From an uncultured Campylobacter sp. (GTDB lineage: Bacteria; Campylobacterota; Campylobacteria; Campylobacterales; Campylobacteraceae): a DNA stretch of 64,000 bases. Positions 1-8,418 of the stretch are shown here, in pieces. Numbering within the stretch: the stretch's first letter is position 1; each line of letters opens with the position of its first letter. The position numbers and the translations under genes are program-made. The DNA lies in assembly GCF_937921625.1 (NCBI RefSeq), contig NZ_CAKZTI010000055.1:1-64000 (forward strand), given 5' to 3'. The notes beneath the pieces were generated by a model. It searched no databases. It was not told where the DNA came from and worked only from the letters and a program-made list of their open reading frames with translations.

Positions 1-14
1 CAAGGAGAAAACTC

Positions 15-812
15 ATGGTAACAATGAGAGATTTGCTAGAGTGCGGCGTTCATTTTGGACACCAAACACGCAGATGGAATCCGAAGATGAAAAAATTCAT
101 TTTCGGCGAGAGAAAAGGTATCTACATCATAGATCTACAAAAAACTATCCGCTACTTTCGCTACACTTATAATATCGTGCGCGACGCGGCTGCCGAGGGC
201 AAGACGATACTTTTCGTAGGCACCAAAAAACAAGCCGGCGCGACGCTAAAAGAGTACGCCGAGAAGTGCGGCATGCCTTATGTGAGCCACAGATGGCTAG
301 GCGGCATGCTGACGAATTTTTCCACTATCAAGCAATCGATCCGCAAGCTCGAAGTAATCGAGACCATGGAAGAGGATGGCTCGATAAATTTACTAACCAA
401 AAAAGAGGCGCTAATGCTTCGCCGCAAAAAAGAGAAGCTTGAGCTTTATCTAGGCGGCATTCGCAATATGAAGGGCTTGCCTGATATGATCTTCGTCATC
501 GACGTTGTAAAAGAAAAGATCGCCGTAGCGGAAGCTAACCGCCTAAAAATGCCGGTTATCGCGCCTTTGGATACAAACTGCGATCCGGACGTAGTCGATT
601 TCCCGATACCTGGCAACGACGATGCGATCCGCTCGGTTCAGCTTTTCTGCCAAGAGATGGCTGAGGCGATCAACGAAGGCAAGGCACTTCGCGATCAAGA
701 CGCAAGCGAGGATGTCGAGCAGAGCAAAGCCGTCAGCGACGAGGAGAAAGAGGAAGTCGTAGCTGAGGCGATGAGCGAAGAGGATTTTGACGTAAGCGAG
801 GACGAAGAGTAA
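15..812 (+). CDS. rpsB: 30S ribosomal protein S2
   Basis: Structural protein of the small ribosomal subunit that helps recruit S1 and mRNA. The protein is 265 residues and shows typical S2 blocks: the N-terminal CGVHFGHQTRRWNPKM segment, the IYIIDLQKT block, the HRWLGGMLTNF block and the DTNCDPDVVDFPIPGNDDAIRS block. The last 40 or so residues form a very acidic tail, common in epsilonproteobacterial S2. The ATG start at 15 has an AAGGAG Shine-Dalgarno at 3-8. The stop overlaps the tsf start by one base (TAATG), so the two are translationally coupled, as in most bacteria. The promoter must lie upstream of the window. Confidence 0.98.
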   Translation: MVTMRDLLECGVHFGHQTRRWNPKMKKFIFGERKGIYIIDLQKTIRYFRYTYNIVRDAAAEGKTILFVGTKKQAGATLKEYAEKCGMPYVSHRWLGGMLTNFSTIKQSIRKLEVIETMEEDGSINLLTKKEALMLRRKKEKLELYLGGIRNMKGLPDMIFVIDVVKEKIAVAEANRLKMPVIAPLDTNCDPDVVDFPIPGNDDAIRSVQLFCQEMAEAINEGKALRDQDASEDVEQSKAVSDEEKEEVVAEAMSEEDFDVSEDEE

Positions 813-1876
813 TGGAAATCAGCGCGCAAATGGTAAAAGAGCTCCGCGAAAGCACCGGAGCGGGGATGATGGATTGCAAAAAGGCTTTGGTTGAAACAGA
901 CGGCGATATGGACAAGGCCGTCGATCTGCTTCGCGAAAAGGGCCTCGGAAAGGCTGCTAAAAAAGCCGACCGCCTAGCTAGCGAGGGTCTAGTGAGCGTC
1001 GAAGTGGGCGCGGATCATAAGATCGCCACGATAAGCGAGATAAATTCCGAAACCGACTTCGTGGCTAAAAATCAAAATTTTATAAATTTAGTTAAAAATA
1101 CTACTCTACATATCCAAAGCAATGGCATTAGCAGCATTGATGAGCTAAATTCCAGCGTCATCGACGGCGTTAAATTCGATGAGCATCTAAAAAGCCAGAT
1201 CGCTACGATCGGCGAAAATTTAGTCGTTAGAAGATTTGAGACGATTAAGGCAGGCGCAAACGGCGTGGTAAACGGCTACCTGCACTCAAATGGTCGCGTA
1301 GGCGTCATCATCGCCGCAGCTTGCGACAGTGAGCGGACTGCAGAGGGTGCGAAGGAGCTTATAAAAAATCTCTGCATGCATGCAGCCGCGATGAAACCTC
1401 AGGTTATCAGCTATAAAGAGCTTGATCCCGATTTTATCGAAAAAGAATTCTTAGCTCTTAAAGGCGAGTTTGAGAAGGAAAATGAGGAGTTTGTGCGCTT
1501 AGGTAAGCCCCTTCATAAGATCCCGCAGTTTGGCTCGCGCGCGCATCTAACGGACGAAATTTTAGCCAAAGAGATAGAAGTTTTAAAAGATGAGCTTCGC
1601 AAGCAAAATAAACCTGAAAAAATTTGGGATAAAATTTTACCGGGCCAGATCGATCGCTTCATCGCCGACAATACTCAGATCGATCAGCGCCTCACTCTGC
1701 TAGGGCAATTTTACGTCATGGACGATAAAAAAACCGTCGAGCAGGTGATCGAGGAAGAAGCTAAAAAACTAGGCGGCAAGATCGAGATCGTAAAATACGT
1801 CCGCTTCGAAGTGGGCGAAGGTCTAGAGAAAAAGAGCGAAGACTTCGCAGCTGAAGTAGCGGCTCAAATCGGATAA
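812..1876 (+). CDS. tsf: Translation elongation factor Ts
   Basis: Guanine-nucleotide exchange factor that regenerates EF-Tu-GTP. The N-terminus carries the UBA-like domain (VKELRESTGAGMMDCKKAL), followed by the TDFVAKN signature around residue 80, the hallmark of EF-Ts. At 354 residues it is longer than E. coli EF-Ts (about 280), in line with the longer epsilonproteobacterial form. The start overlaps the rpsB stop, and a short 2-base gap follows before the ABC ATPase gene, so all three are probably one transcript. Family and gene order (rpsB-tsf) are unambiguous. Confidence 0.98.
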   Translation: MEISAQMVKELRESTGAGMMDCKKALVETDGDMDKAVDLLREKGLGKAAKKADRLASEGLVSVEVGADHKIATISEINSETDFVAKNQNFINLVKNTTLHIQSNGISSIDELNSSVIDGVKFDEHLKSQIATIGENLVVRRFETIKAGANGVVNGYLHSNGRVGVIIAAACDSERTAEGAKELIKNLCMHAAAMKPQVISYKELDPDFIEKEFLALKGEFEKENEEFVRLGKPLHKIPQFGSRAHLTDEILAKEIEVLKDELRKQNKPEKIWDKILPGQIDRFIADNTQIDQRLTLLGQFYVMDDKKTVEQVIEEEAKKLGGKIEIVKYVRFEVGEGLEKKSEDFAAEVAAQIG

Positions 1877-1878
1877 AT

Positions 1879-2520
1879 ATGGAACTTCTAAAGGGCGTAA
1901 ATCTTACTCACGCGTATGATTATACGCTCTTTGAAAATGTAAGCTTAAGCGTTGGGGAGGGCGAGAGTATTGCTATTTTAGGCGTTAGCGGCTGCGGCAA
2001 ATCGACTCTGCTTCATATTCTATGCACGCTTTTAAAGCCGAACTCGGGCGAAGTGATCTACGGCGGGCGCAGTATTTACGAGCTAAGCTCCGATGAGAGG
2101 CTTAAAATTCGCCGCAACGACTTCGGCATAATATTTCAATCTCACTACCTTTTTAAGGGCTTTTCCTCTGGCGAAAATATTGAACTTGCCGCCAAACTTA
2201 CGAATAACGCGATAGATCAGAAAATTTTAAAAAAGCTTAAGATAGAAAACACGCTTGCTCAAGGTGTGGGCGAGCTTAGCGGCGGACAGCAGCAGCGCGT
2301 GAGCATCGCTCGCATACTTTGCAAAAAGCCGCGCATAATCTTCGCCGACGAGCCTACAGGAAATTTAGACAAAGATACCGCAAACGAGGTCATGAGCGTG
2401 ATTTTTGATTACGTAAAATCCAGCCGTGGCGCGCTCGTGCTCGTGACCCACGATGAGAATTTAGCGCAAAAATGCTGCAAAGTTTATCGCCTAAATAACC
2501 GAAATTTAGCGCAAATATAA
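1879..2520 (+). CDS. ABC transporter ATP-binding protein (LolD/MacB type)
   Basis: Cytoplasmic ATPase subunit of an ABC system. Visible motifs are Walker A GVSGCGKST (near residue 35), the Q-loop region with IIFQSHYLF, the signature LSGGQQQRVS (near 134), Walker B RIIFADEP and the H-loop VTHD near 195. The 213-residue length and the motif spacing match the LolD/FtsE/MacB class that works with lipoprotein-releasing or efflux permeases. No permease gene adjoins it, so the partner is unknown. It follows tsf by 2 bases, as its apparent orthologue does in C. jejuni (recalled gene order). There fliR comes next; here it is absent. Confidence 0.9.
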   Translation: MELLKGVNLTHAYDYTLFENVSLSVGEGESIAILGVSGCGKSTLLHILCTLLKPNSGEVIYGGRSIYELSSDERLKIRRNDFGIIFQSHYLFKGFSSGENIELAAKLTNNAIDQKILKKLKIENTLAQGVGELSGGQQQRVSIARILCKKPRIIFADEPTGNLDKDTANEVMSVIFDYVKSSRGALVLVTHDENLAQKCCKVYRLNNRNLAQI

Positions 2521-2543
2521 GCAATTAATAACCAAAAATATCT

Positions 2544-2549
2544 TACAAT
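2544..2549 (+). promoter_or_regulatory. Candidate sigma-70 -10 box for the acidic-protein/gmk/tatA/argS operon
   Basis: TACAAT lies 28 bases before the ATG at 2578, in a short AT-rich gap after the ABC ATPase gene. Campylobacter promoters rely mainly on an extended -10 box. The spacing fits transcription of the next four genes, but this is motif-level evidence only. Confidence 0.45.
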
Positions 2550-2577
2550 AGTCCAAATTCTTTCTAAAAGGTCATAA

Positions 2578-4641
2578 ATGAAAATTCTACTTGACAATCA
2601 CAATGAGCAGGTTGCAAGTGTCGTAAATATTTGCTGCGAGCGCATCGGTGCGGACCTAGTAGCATATAGTGCAGACGAGAGTGAATATGATTTGACGATA
2701 AAAAATTATGAAGATGGCGATGATATTTCAAAATTTGATCTTAATAAAACGCTGTTTCTGACGCCTAAGAATGTCTCGGCCTCAGGAGCGCGATACACCC
2801 TTACCAAGCCTTTTTCGCCGCTTGAGCTCATCACGTTTATCAGCGAGTTTTCGGTTCAAAACATGAGCGTGCAGGCGAAAGAAAAAATGGCGAAAGAATT
2901 TGCTGATGCAAGCTCTGTGATGAAAGAGATCGATGCGATTGATCAGGCAAATTCCGCTTCGGGTAGTAATTTTGAAGAGCTTGTGGATAGCTTTTATGAC
3001 TCCGGCAAAGATATACCGCTTTCGCAGCTGGCAAACGATATAGCGCCCGAGATTGCAGATGATGTGCCGCTTTCGCAGTTGGTAGGTGATATGCCGCGCA
3101 CGGACGAGATCGCAGATGATATTCCGCTCTCGCAGCTTGCAGATGAAGCGGCTCTTGCGGACACCATCGCCGATGACACGCCGCTTAACGCCGTCGCAGA
3201 AAAGATTGCGGATAATATCGCAGACGATATGCCTCTAAACTTAGCTGCTAGCGATATCCCTGAGGATGTGCCGCTAAATAGTATCGGCACAAGCGAACCC
3301 GCCGAAAGTAATCACGCGCCTCAAGATGAAATTTCGCTCGCAAAGGATGACGCTCCGATAGCTTTAGCAGCGCTAGATGATGAAAATCCTAAGAATTTCA
3401 AAACAGATAAATCGCAGACAGAAGATGAAATTCCTGCCACACGGGCAAGCGAAACTCTACCGCTTGCGCAGCAAGACGAGCCGCAAAGAGCTGGCAGCTC
3501 TAATGAAGCTGCTGTTGAAAAAAGGGTAGACGCTGCGCCTAATCTAGAGGAAGCGAAAGACTCTGCGGACGTTACGCTTGAACAGCATGAGTCAGACGGC
3601 TCATTTGCCTATAAAACAGATGAAAAAAATTCTGCCTCGCAAGTAGTGCAAGATGCAGCCGGCGCGCCTGTTAACAGCGGATTTGATATGGATTTTTCCA
3701 GGCTTTTCGATAGTGCCGGCATGCCCGTGGAGGAGTTTGGAGGATATGATAATTTTGCCGCGGCTGCGTTTGCTTCTGATGAAAAAGAGGATAAAAGATC
3801 TGCGCATGATAAAAATAAAGCGGCTACGGATTTTCAAAAAACGCAAATTTCGTCTCAATACGAGGTCGCTTCAGATACGCCGATTGCGTTAGCGGGTGCG
3901 GGCGATATACCTCGTGAAAATCTTTATAACGCCGTTCCGTTTCAAAGCATGGAATTTACTGGCGGACTTGCACAGAATACGCCTAATGAAGCATGGAATT
4001 CAATTGGCGCAAATTTTGTGGCTTCTACGAATTTCGCAGCTTCTGCAAATTCTAGCAATACCGGGATTATAAATTCTACTCCTGCGCCAAATTTTTCGGA
4101 GCTAAACTTGCCGCACATATTAGATGCCTCAGATTTACCGAAGCAAAGAGAACAAGCTGATAGCGTTGCTAGCGGGTTTGCGGACGGATTTTTGCGCGCT
4201 ATGGAGGGCGATTTTGCAAACTCTGCGGATAGCGAGCAATTTAAGTCCGGTAAACCCGCAAAGAGCGCCGCGCAGCAGATAAAATTTAATGCTTCAAAGC
4301 CTTCGGAGCGCACAGAATTTAAAGCGTATAAATTCGGCGCGTCCGAGCAGGCAAATGAGATAAAATTTGGCGCGCAGTCTACGCCGAATGAGCTTGCTGC
4401 TTCGGCTGCGGCGGAGTTTGCCAGCCTTATGGCAAGCGAGTTAGAGCCTAGCGCCAAAAGCGAGCCGCTGCGTAACGAGCACGGTAAAAAACCAAGCGCC
4501 GAGGAGCTGAAAACCAAGTTGCGCGATGATCTAGAAGCGGGCATCGCAAACACGATCGAGAAATTTGCAGGCAGCAAGGACGCTAAAGACGCGCTGAAGG
4601 ACTTTAAGATCAATATAGACATATCGTTTGGAGATAGATAG
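2578..4641 (+). CDS. Large acidic repeat protein with degenerate receiver-like N-terminus
   Basis: Function unknown. By position (between the tsf/ABC block and gmk) it corresponds to the 'highly acidic protein' of C. jejuni. Residues 1-91 resemble a response-regulator receiver fold: a hydrophobic first strand ending in Asp (MKILLD), a middle strand, then KPFSPLELITFI at 77-88, like the conserved Lys-Pro-Phe end of receivers. I see no clear phosphoacceptor Asp at the end of the third strand. Residues 140-240 repeat a 12-18 residue acidic unit of the form ADD-x-PLSQLA. The rest is Ala/Ser/Asn/Glu-rich and probably disordered. A short conserved C-terminus (EELKTKLRDDLEAGIANTIEKF to FKINIDISFGDR) closes it. 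No signal peptide or membrane segment is seen, so it is likely cytoplasmic. It overlaps gmk by one base. Confidence 0.85.
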   Translation: MKILLDNHNEQVASVVNICCERIGADLVAYSADESEYDLTIKNYEDGDDISKFDLNKTLFLTPKNVSASGARYTLTKPFSPLELITFISEFSVQNMSVQAKEKMAKEFADASSVMKEIDAIDQANSASGSNFEELVDSFYDSGKDIPLSQLANDIAPEIADDVPLSQLVGDMPRTDEIADDIPLSQLADEAALADTIADDTPLNAVAEKIADNIADDMPLNLAASDIPEDVPLNSIGTSEPAESNHAPQDEISLAKDDAPIALAALDDENPKNFKTDKSQTEDEIPATRASETLPLAQQDEPQRAGSSNEAAVEKRVDAAPNLEEAKDSADVTLEQHESDGSFAYKTDEKNSASQVVQDAAGAPVNSGFDMDFSRLFDSAGMPVEEFGGYDNFAAAAFASDEKEDKRSAHDKNKAATDFQKTQISSQYEVASDTPIALAGAGDIPRENLYNAVPFQSMEFTGGLAQNTPNEAWNSIGANFVASTNFAASANSSNTGIINSTPAPNFSELNLPHILDASDLPKQREQADSVASGFADGFLRAMEGDFANSADSEQFKSGKPAKSAAQQIKFNASKPSERTEFKAYKFGASEQANEIKFGAQSTPNELAASAAAEFASLMASELEPSAKSEPLRNEHGKKPSAEELKTKLRDDLEAGIANTIEKFAGSKDAKDALKDFKINIDISFGDR

Positions 4642-5255
4642 TGAAAGGCAAAATTTTGCTCGTCTCCGGTCCTAGCGGTAGCGGCAAAAGCACCCTTATC
4701 AAGCGCCTTATCGCGGAATTCGGCGGGCAGATATACTTTTCGATCTCCTCTACGACGCGCGAAATGCGTGCGGGCGAAGCGGACGGCGTAAATTATCATT
4801 TCATAAGCGAGGGCGAGTTTCGCGCAGGCATCGAGCGCGGAGAGTTTTTAGAGTGGGCGTTGGTCCACGGCAAATACTACGGTACTTCGCTAAAGGCCGC
4901 TACGAGCGAGCTTGAGCGGGGTAAGATCGTGATTTTTGACATCGATGTGCAAGGATATGAGATCGTGCGCAGCAAAGTGCCTAAAAGCGAGCTTACTAGT
5001 GTATTTATTACTACGCCGAGCTTGTCGGAGCTTAGGGATAGGTTGCGCGCTCGCGGCGATAATGATCCTGCCGATATTGCTTTACGCCTTCAAAACGCGC
5101 AAGAGGAGATGGAGCGCCTAGGTGAGTATGATTATTTTATAATAAACGACCGCCTGGAAGCGGCGTATGAGAATTTAAGATCAATCTACAAAACTATCAA
5201 ACTAGAAACGGCGAGCCGCGACATAGGCAAGCTAATCGAAATTTGGAAAATTTAA
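4641..5255 (+). CDS. gmk: Guanylate kinase
   Basis: Phosphorylates GMP to GDP using ATP, an essential step in purine nucleotide supply. The P-loop GPSGSGKST is at residues 9-17, followed by the GMP-binding segment with STTREMRAGEADGVNYHFIS, and the DIDVQGYEIVRS block that matches the family D-x-D-V-QG motif. The 204-residue length is normal. The start is GTG at 4641, overlapping the preceding stop; the next methionines would cut into the P-loop strand. It sits in the conserved gmk-tatA-argS order. Confidence 0.97.
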   Translation: MKGKILLVSGPSGSGKSTLIKRLIAEFGGQIYFSISSTTREMRAGEADGVNYHFISEGEFRAGIERGEFLEWALVHGKYYGTSLKAATSELERGKIVIFDIDVQGYEIVRSKVPKSELTSVFITTPSLSELRDRLRARGDNDPADIALRLQNAQEEMERLGEYDYFIINDRLEAAYENLRSIYKTIKLETASRDIGKLIEIWKI

Positions 5256-5266
5256 AGGAGAAAAAA

Positions 5267-5476
5267 ATGGGCGTAAGCGTTCAACAACTGCTAATTATCT
5301 TAGCGATTATCGTGTTACTTTTCGGAGCTAAAAAAATCCCCGAGCTTGCAAAGGGCGTAGGTAAGGGCATTAAGACCTTCAAAAAAGAGATGGAGGACGA
5401 TACGCCTGAGAAGGTCGAGAAAAAGGCAGAGGAAGAGATCAAAGACGCCGAAATCAGCGATACTAAAAAGGCGTAA
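5267..5476 (+). CDS. tatA: Twin-arginine translocase subunit TatA
   Basis: Pore-forming subunit of the Tat system that exports folded, often cofactor-bearing proteins. The 69-residue protein has one N-terminal membrane helix (QQLLIILAIIVLLF), the FGAKKIPELAKGVGKGIKTFKKEM hinge and amphipathic helix, and an acidic, lysine-rich tail. I chose ATG 5267 because AAAGGAG lies just before it; the frame stays open upstream to 5243 within the end of gmk, but that start would put charged residues before the membrane helix. Only tatA is present here; tatB/tatC are not in the window. Confidence 0.95.
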   Translation: MGVSVQQLLIILAIIVLLFGAKKIPELAKGVGKGIKTFKKEMEDDTPEKVEKKAEEEIKDAEISDTKKA

Positions 5477-5481
5477 AGGAT

Positions 5482-7278
5482 TTGAAAAATTTAGTCTTAA
5501 ATGAAATTTTTAAAATTTTATCTCGCAAAGTCGTTTTAGAAAGACCCAAAGATAAAAGTTTGGCTCATTACGCCTCGCCCGAGGCTTTTGCGCTGGCTAA
5601 GGAGCTGCGAAAGGCGCCTAAGCTCATCGCCGAGGAGCTTGCGGCTAAATTTAAAGATAGCGAAATTCTAAGCGCCACGGCGGTAAACGGCTATCTAAAT
5701 TTTCATCTAAAGCCCGCCGTGTTGGGCGCTCTTGCTGAAAATGCTCTTAGCTTGGGCGGCGATTTTGCGAAAAACGACGCCGAGCTTGGACGTGGAATTT
5801 TACCAGTTTCGGAAAAGCTTTGCGCGAGCGAGCCTGCTAGCAAAGGTTACGCTGCAAATCTAGCTGCGAGAGGCAACGACACCGCTAAATCGCGGAATTC
5901 CGCCACTAGGCAAAATTTTATTTCGCAGAATTCCGAAGAGGCGTCAAATTCCCTCGCAGCATCAAATTGCGATGAGGCGCAGAATTTCACCGCTATGCCG
6001 CAAAAAATTCTGCTCGAATACATCAGCGCCAATCCGACCGGTCCGCTTCATATCGGGCACGTGCGCGGCGCCGTTTACGGCGATACGTTCGCGCGCATCG
6101 GAGGCTATCTGGGGCACCGCGTCGATACCGAGTATTACATCAACGACGCGGGCAATCAGATTGAGCTTTTGGGCACTTCGATCGCGCTTCGTGCGCGCGA
6201 GCTTGCGGGCGAGGACGTGAGCTATCCCGAGAAATACTATCGTGGCGAGTATATTGACGAGATCATCCCTCTTGCGCGCGCCCAATTCGGCGATGAAATT
6301 TTCCGCGACGAATCGCGCGTTTTGATCCTCGCGGAGTTTGCTAAAGACGAAGTGCTAAAAATCATACAAAAAGATCTCGCAGACGCCGGCATCCATATCC
6401 AAAACTGGGCTAGCGAAAAGAGCCTCTACGGCGAGCTTGAGCCTACGATTAAAAAGCTTGAGCGCAGCGGCAAGATGTATGAGGCGGAGGGCAAAATTTG
6501 GATCCGCTCATCGCAGCTCGGCGACGAAAAGGATCGCGTCGTCATCCGCGAGGATGCGCGCCCTACCTATCTCGCGGGCGATATCGTCTATCACAACAAC
6601 AAATTTGAGCGCGGATATGAGCGCTGCATCAACATCTGGGGCGCCGATCACCACGGCTACATCGCGCGCCTAAAGGCCGCCGTGCATTTTCTGGGCTACG
6701 ACGAAAGCAGGCTCGAGATCATCCTAATGCAGATGGTAAATTTGCTCAAAGACGGGCAGACCTACAAGATGAGCAAGCGCGCGGGCAACGCGATTTTGAT
6801 GAGCGACGTGCTCGCTGCGATCGGCAGGGATGCTATGCGATTTATCTTCATCAGTAAAAAGGGCGAGACGCCGCTTGAGTTTGACGTGGACGAGCTTGCG
6901 CGCGAGGACAGCAGCAATCCGATCTTTTACATCAACTACGCCCATGCGCGGGTCAATCAAATTTTTACCAAAGCGGGCAAACGCGAGGCGGACGTCTTGG
7001 GCGCGGACTTCTGCACGCTGGATGAAGCGGGGCTCGGCCTAGCTTTTGCGGCGCTTGGTTTGAATGAAATTTTAAACGACGCATTTAATTCGCGCGGCTT
7101 ACAGAAGCTGCCCGATTTCCTGAAGGCGCTCGCGGCGGACTTTCACAAATACTACAACGAAAACCGCGTCGTAGGTAGCGAGAACGAGGATGCGAAGCTC
7201 AAGCTGTTCGCGCTCGTGGCGCTTAGTATTCGCACGGCGTTTGCCCTGATGGGCCTAAGCACGAAAGAGAAGATGTAG
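5482..7278 (+). CDS. argS: Arginyl-tRNA synthetase with a low-complexity insertion
   Basis: Class I aminoacyl-tRNA synthetase charging tRNA-Arg. The N-terminal additional domain occupies residues 1-100. SANPTGPLHIGH, containing the HIGH motif, is at 182-193, KMSKR (the KMSKS equivalent) starts at residue 429, and the C-terminal anticodon-binding domain ends in the usual ALMGLSTKEKM. The start is TTG at 5482, five bases after the tatA stop, with an AAAGGA site. Residues 101-172 are an Asn/Ser/Ala-rich stretch absent from the family plan; it separates the N-terminal domain from the catalytic core strand KILLEYISANPTGP. It is in frame and both catalytic motifs are intact, so the enzyme should work. 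Confidence 0.97.
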   Translation: MKNLVLNEIFKILSRKVVLERPKDKSLAHYASPEAFALAKELRKAPKLIAEELAAKFKDSEILSATAVNGYLNFHLKPAVLGALAENALSLGGDFAKNDAELGRGILPVSEKLCASEPASKGYAANLAARGNDTAKSRNSATRQNFISQNSEEASNSLAASNCDEAQNFTAMPQKILLEYISANPTGPLHIGHVRGAVYGDTFARIGGYLGHRVDTEYYINDAGNQIELLGTSIALRARELAGEDVSYPEKYYRGEYIDEIIPLARAQFGDEIFRDESRVLILAEFAKDEVLKIIQKDLADAGIHIQNWASEKSLYGELEPTIKKLERSGKMYEAEGKIWIRSSQLGDEKDRVVIREDARPTYLAGDIVYHNNKFERGYERCINIWGADHHGYIARLKAAVHFLGYDESRLEIILMQMVNLLKDGQTYKMSKRAGNAILMSDVLAAIGRDAMRFIFISKKGETPLEFDVDELAREDSSNPIFYINYAHARVNQIFTKAGKREADVLGADFCTLDEAGLGLAFAALGLNEILNDAFNSRGLQKLPDFLKALAADFHKYYNENRVVGSENEDAKLKLFALVALSIRTAFALMGLSTKEKM

Positions 7279-7418
7279 GCTCATATCAGTTGATTTTATA
7301 TTAATTTCACTCAAATCGTGTCTTGATACGAAATCTTTTCCGTTTGTGTTTTTCTGCAATAAGCATAAAGTTGCTGGCAAATTTTAATGGATATGAGTGG
7401 ATAATTTAAGGATTAGAT

Positions 7419-8222
7419 ATGAGAAAGACAATTAGCATCGTAGCTCTTGTCATTGCCGTTTGCGTTTTAATTAAAATTCTTTTTCCTACGCCGATTTTAT
7501 CGTTAAAATGCCATTTTGACGACAATAAAAGCTGCGTGGAGCTAGGGCGAGATAAACAATCAAGAGGTGATTATGAAAGCTCAAGGACAATATTCGCAAA
7601 AGCATGTGATTTAGGAGATATCGATAGTTGCTTTGAAGTAGGTATCTTGTATGATAACGGCGATAAAGTAGATGCTATAAAAGCAAGCGAATTTTATTTG
7701 AAATCATGCGAGAAAAGTAAAGCAGCAAGTTGCCACAAGCTAGGAAATTTATACCAAAAAGGTCTCCTAAAGAAGGATTATAAAAAAGCGGTAAAATTTT
7801 ATGAAAAAGCATGTGATTTAGGCTATGGCAAAAGTTGCCACAACGGTGGAAGTGTATACATTATGGGCGGTTTTGGACTAGAAGTAGATCACGAAAAGGC
7901 GTTTGAGCTTTTTAAAAAAGGCTGTGAACATGGCTTACCCGATAGCTGCTATAACGTCGCATTTTCATATCAGCAAGGCGACGGGACGCAGATGAACTAT
8001 GATAAAGCTATAGAATTTTACACGAAAGCCTGCGATTTAGGCTTTTCCTATGCTTGCGGTAATCTCGGAGTTTTGTACGTTGGCGGTAGTCAGAATGTAA
8101 AGCAAGATCTCCGCAAGGCGTTAGACTATTTTGTGAGGGCTTGTGACTTAGGGAATGAAAAAATTTGTGAAAAGCTTCAATGGATAAAAGACACGATTTC
8201 AATAGATCAACCGCAAAATTAA
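7419..8222 (+). CDS. Cys-rich Sel1-repeat protein (AT-rich copy)
   Basis: Secreted or inner-membrane-anchored repeat protein of the Sel1/Hcp (Helicobacter cysteine-rich protein) type. An N-terminal hydrophobic segment (residues 4-30) is a signal peptide or anchor. It is followed by about six Sel1-like helical repeats of 36-40 residues with the pattern A-x-x-x-Y/F-x-KACDLG-x-x-xxC, each with paired cysteines that probably form disulfides in the periplasm. Such proteins usually act as protein-protein scaffolds; the specific role is unknown. The ATG at 7419 has GGAT upstream. It is a paralogue of the next gene but far more AT-rich. Confidence 0.88.
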   Translation: MRKTISIVALVIAVCVLIKILFPTPILSLKCHFDDNKSCVELGRDKQSRGDYESSRTIFAKACDLGDIDSCFEVGILYDNGDKVDAIKASEFYLKSCEKSKAASCHKLGNLYQKGLLKKDYKKAVKFYEKACDLGYGKSCHNGGSVYIMGGFGLEVDHEKAFELFKKGCEHGLPDSCYNVAFSYQQGDGTQMNYDKAIEFYTKACDLGFSYACGNLGVLYVGGSQNVKQDLRKALDYFVRACDLGNEKICEKLQWIKDTISIDQPQN

Positions 8223-8418
8223 AATTTTACTTCATCATTGGCACAAAAGACGGTTGAGCAGGTTGATATACTTTAAATTTAATGCGCTAAACTTTACGAG
8301 TCGGCTTGAACTGTGGCGCTTGTTGGTGTGGTTTAAATTTTAACGTCTTGTTTGCAATAAACTGTAGGTTCGCTGGTGCGTTATTTAAAATTTGTGCATC
8401 GCTGCAAAAAGGATAGAT

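Noticed and set aside
3942..4799. 285-residue minus-strand open frame opposite the acidic protein
   Set aside because: Mirror frame of the Ala/Ser/Glu-rich coding sequence; no family features and the plus-strand gene is positionally conserved.
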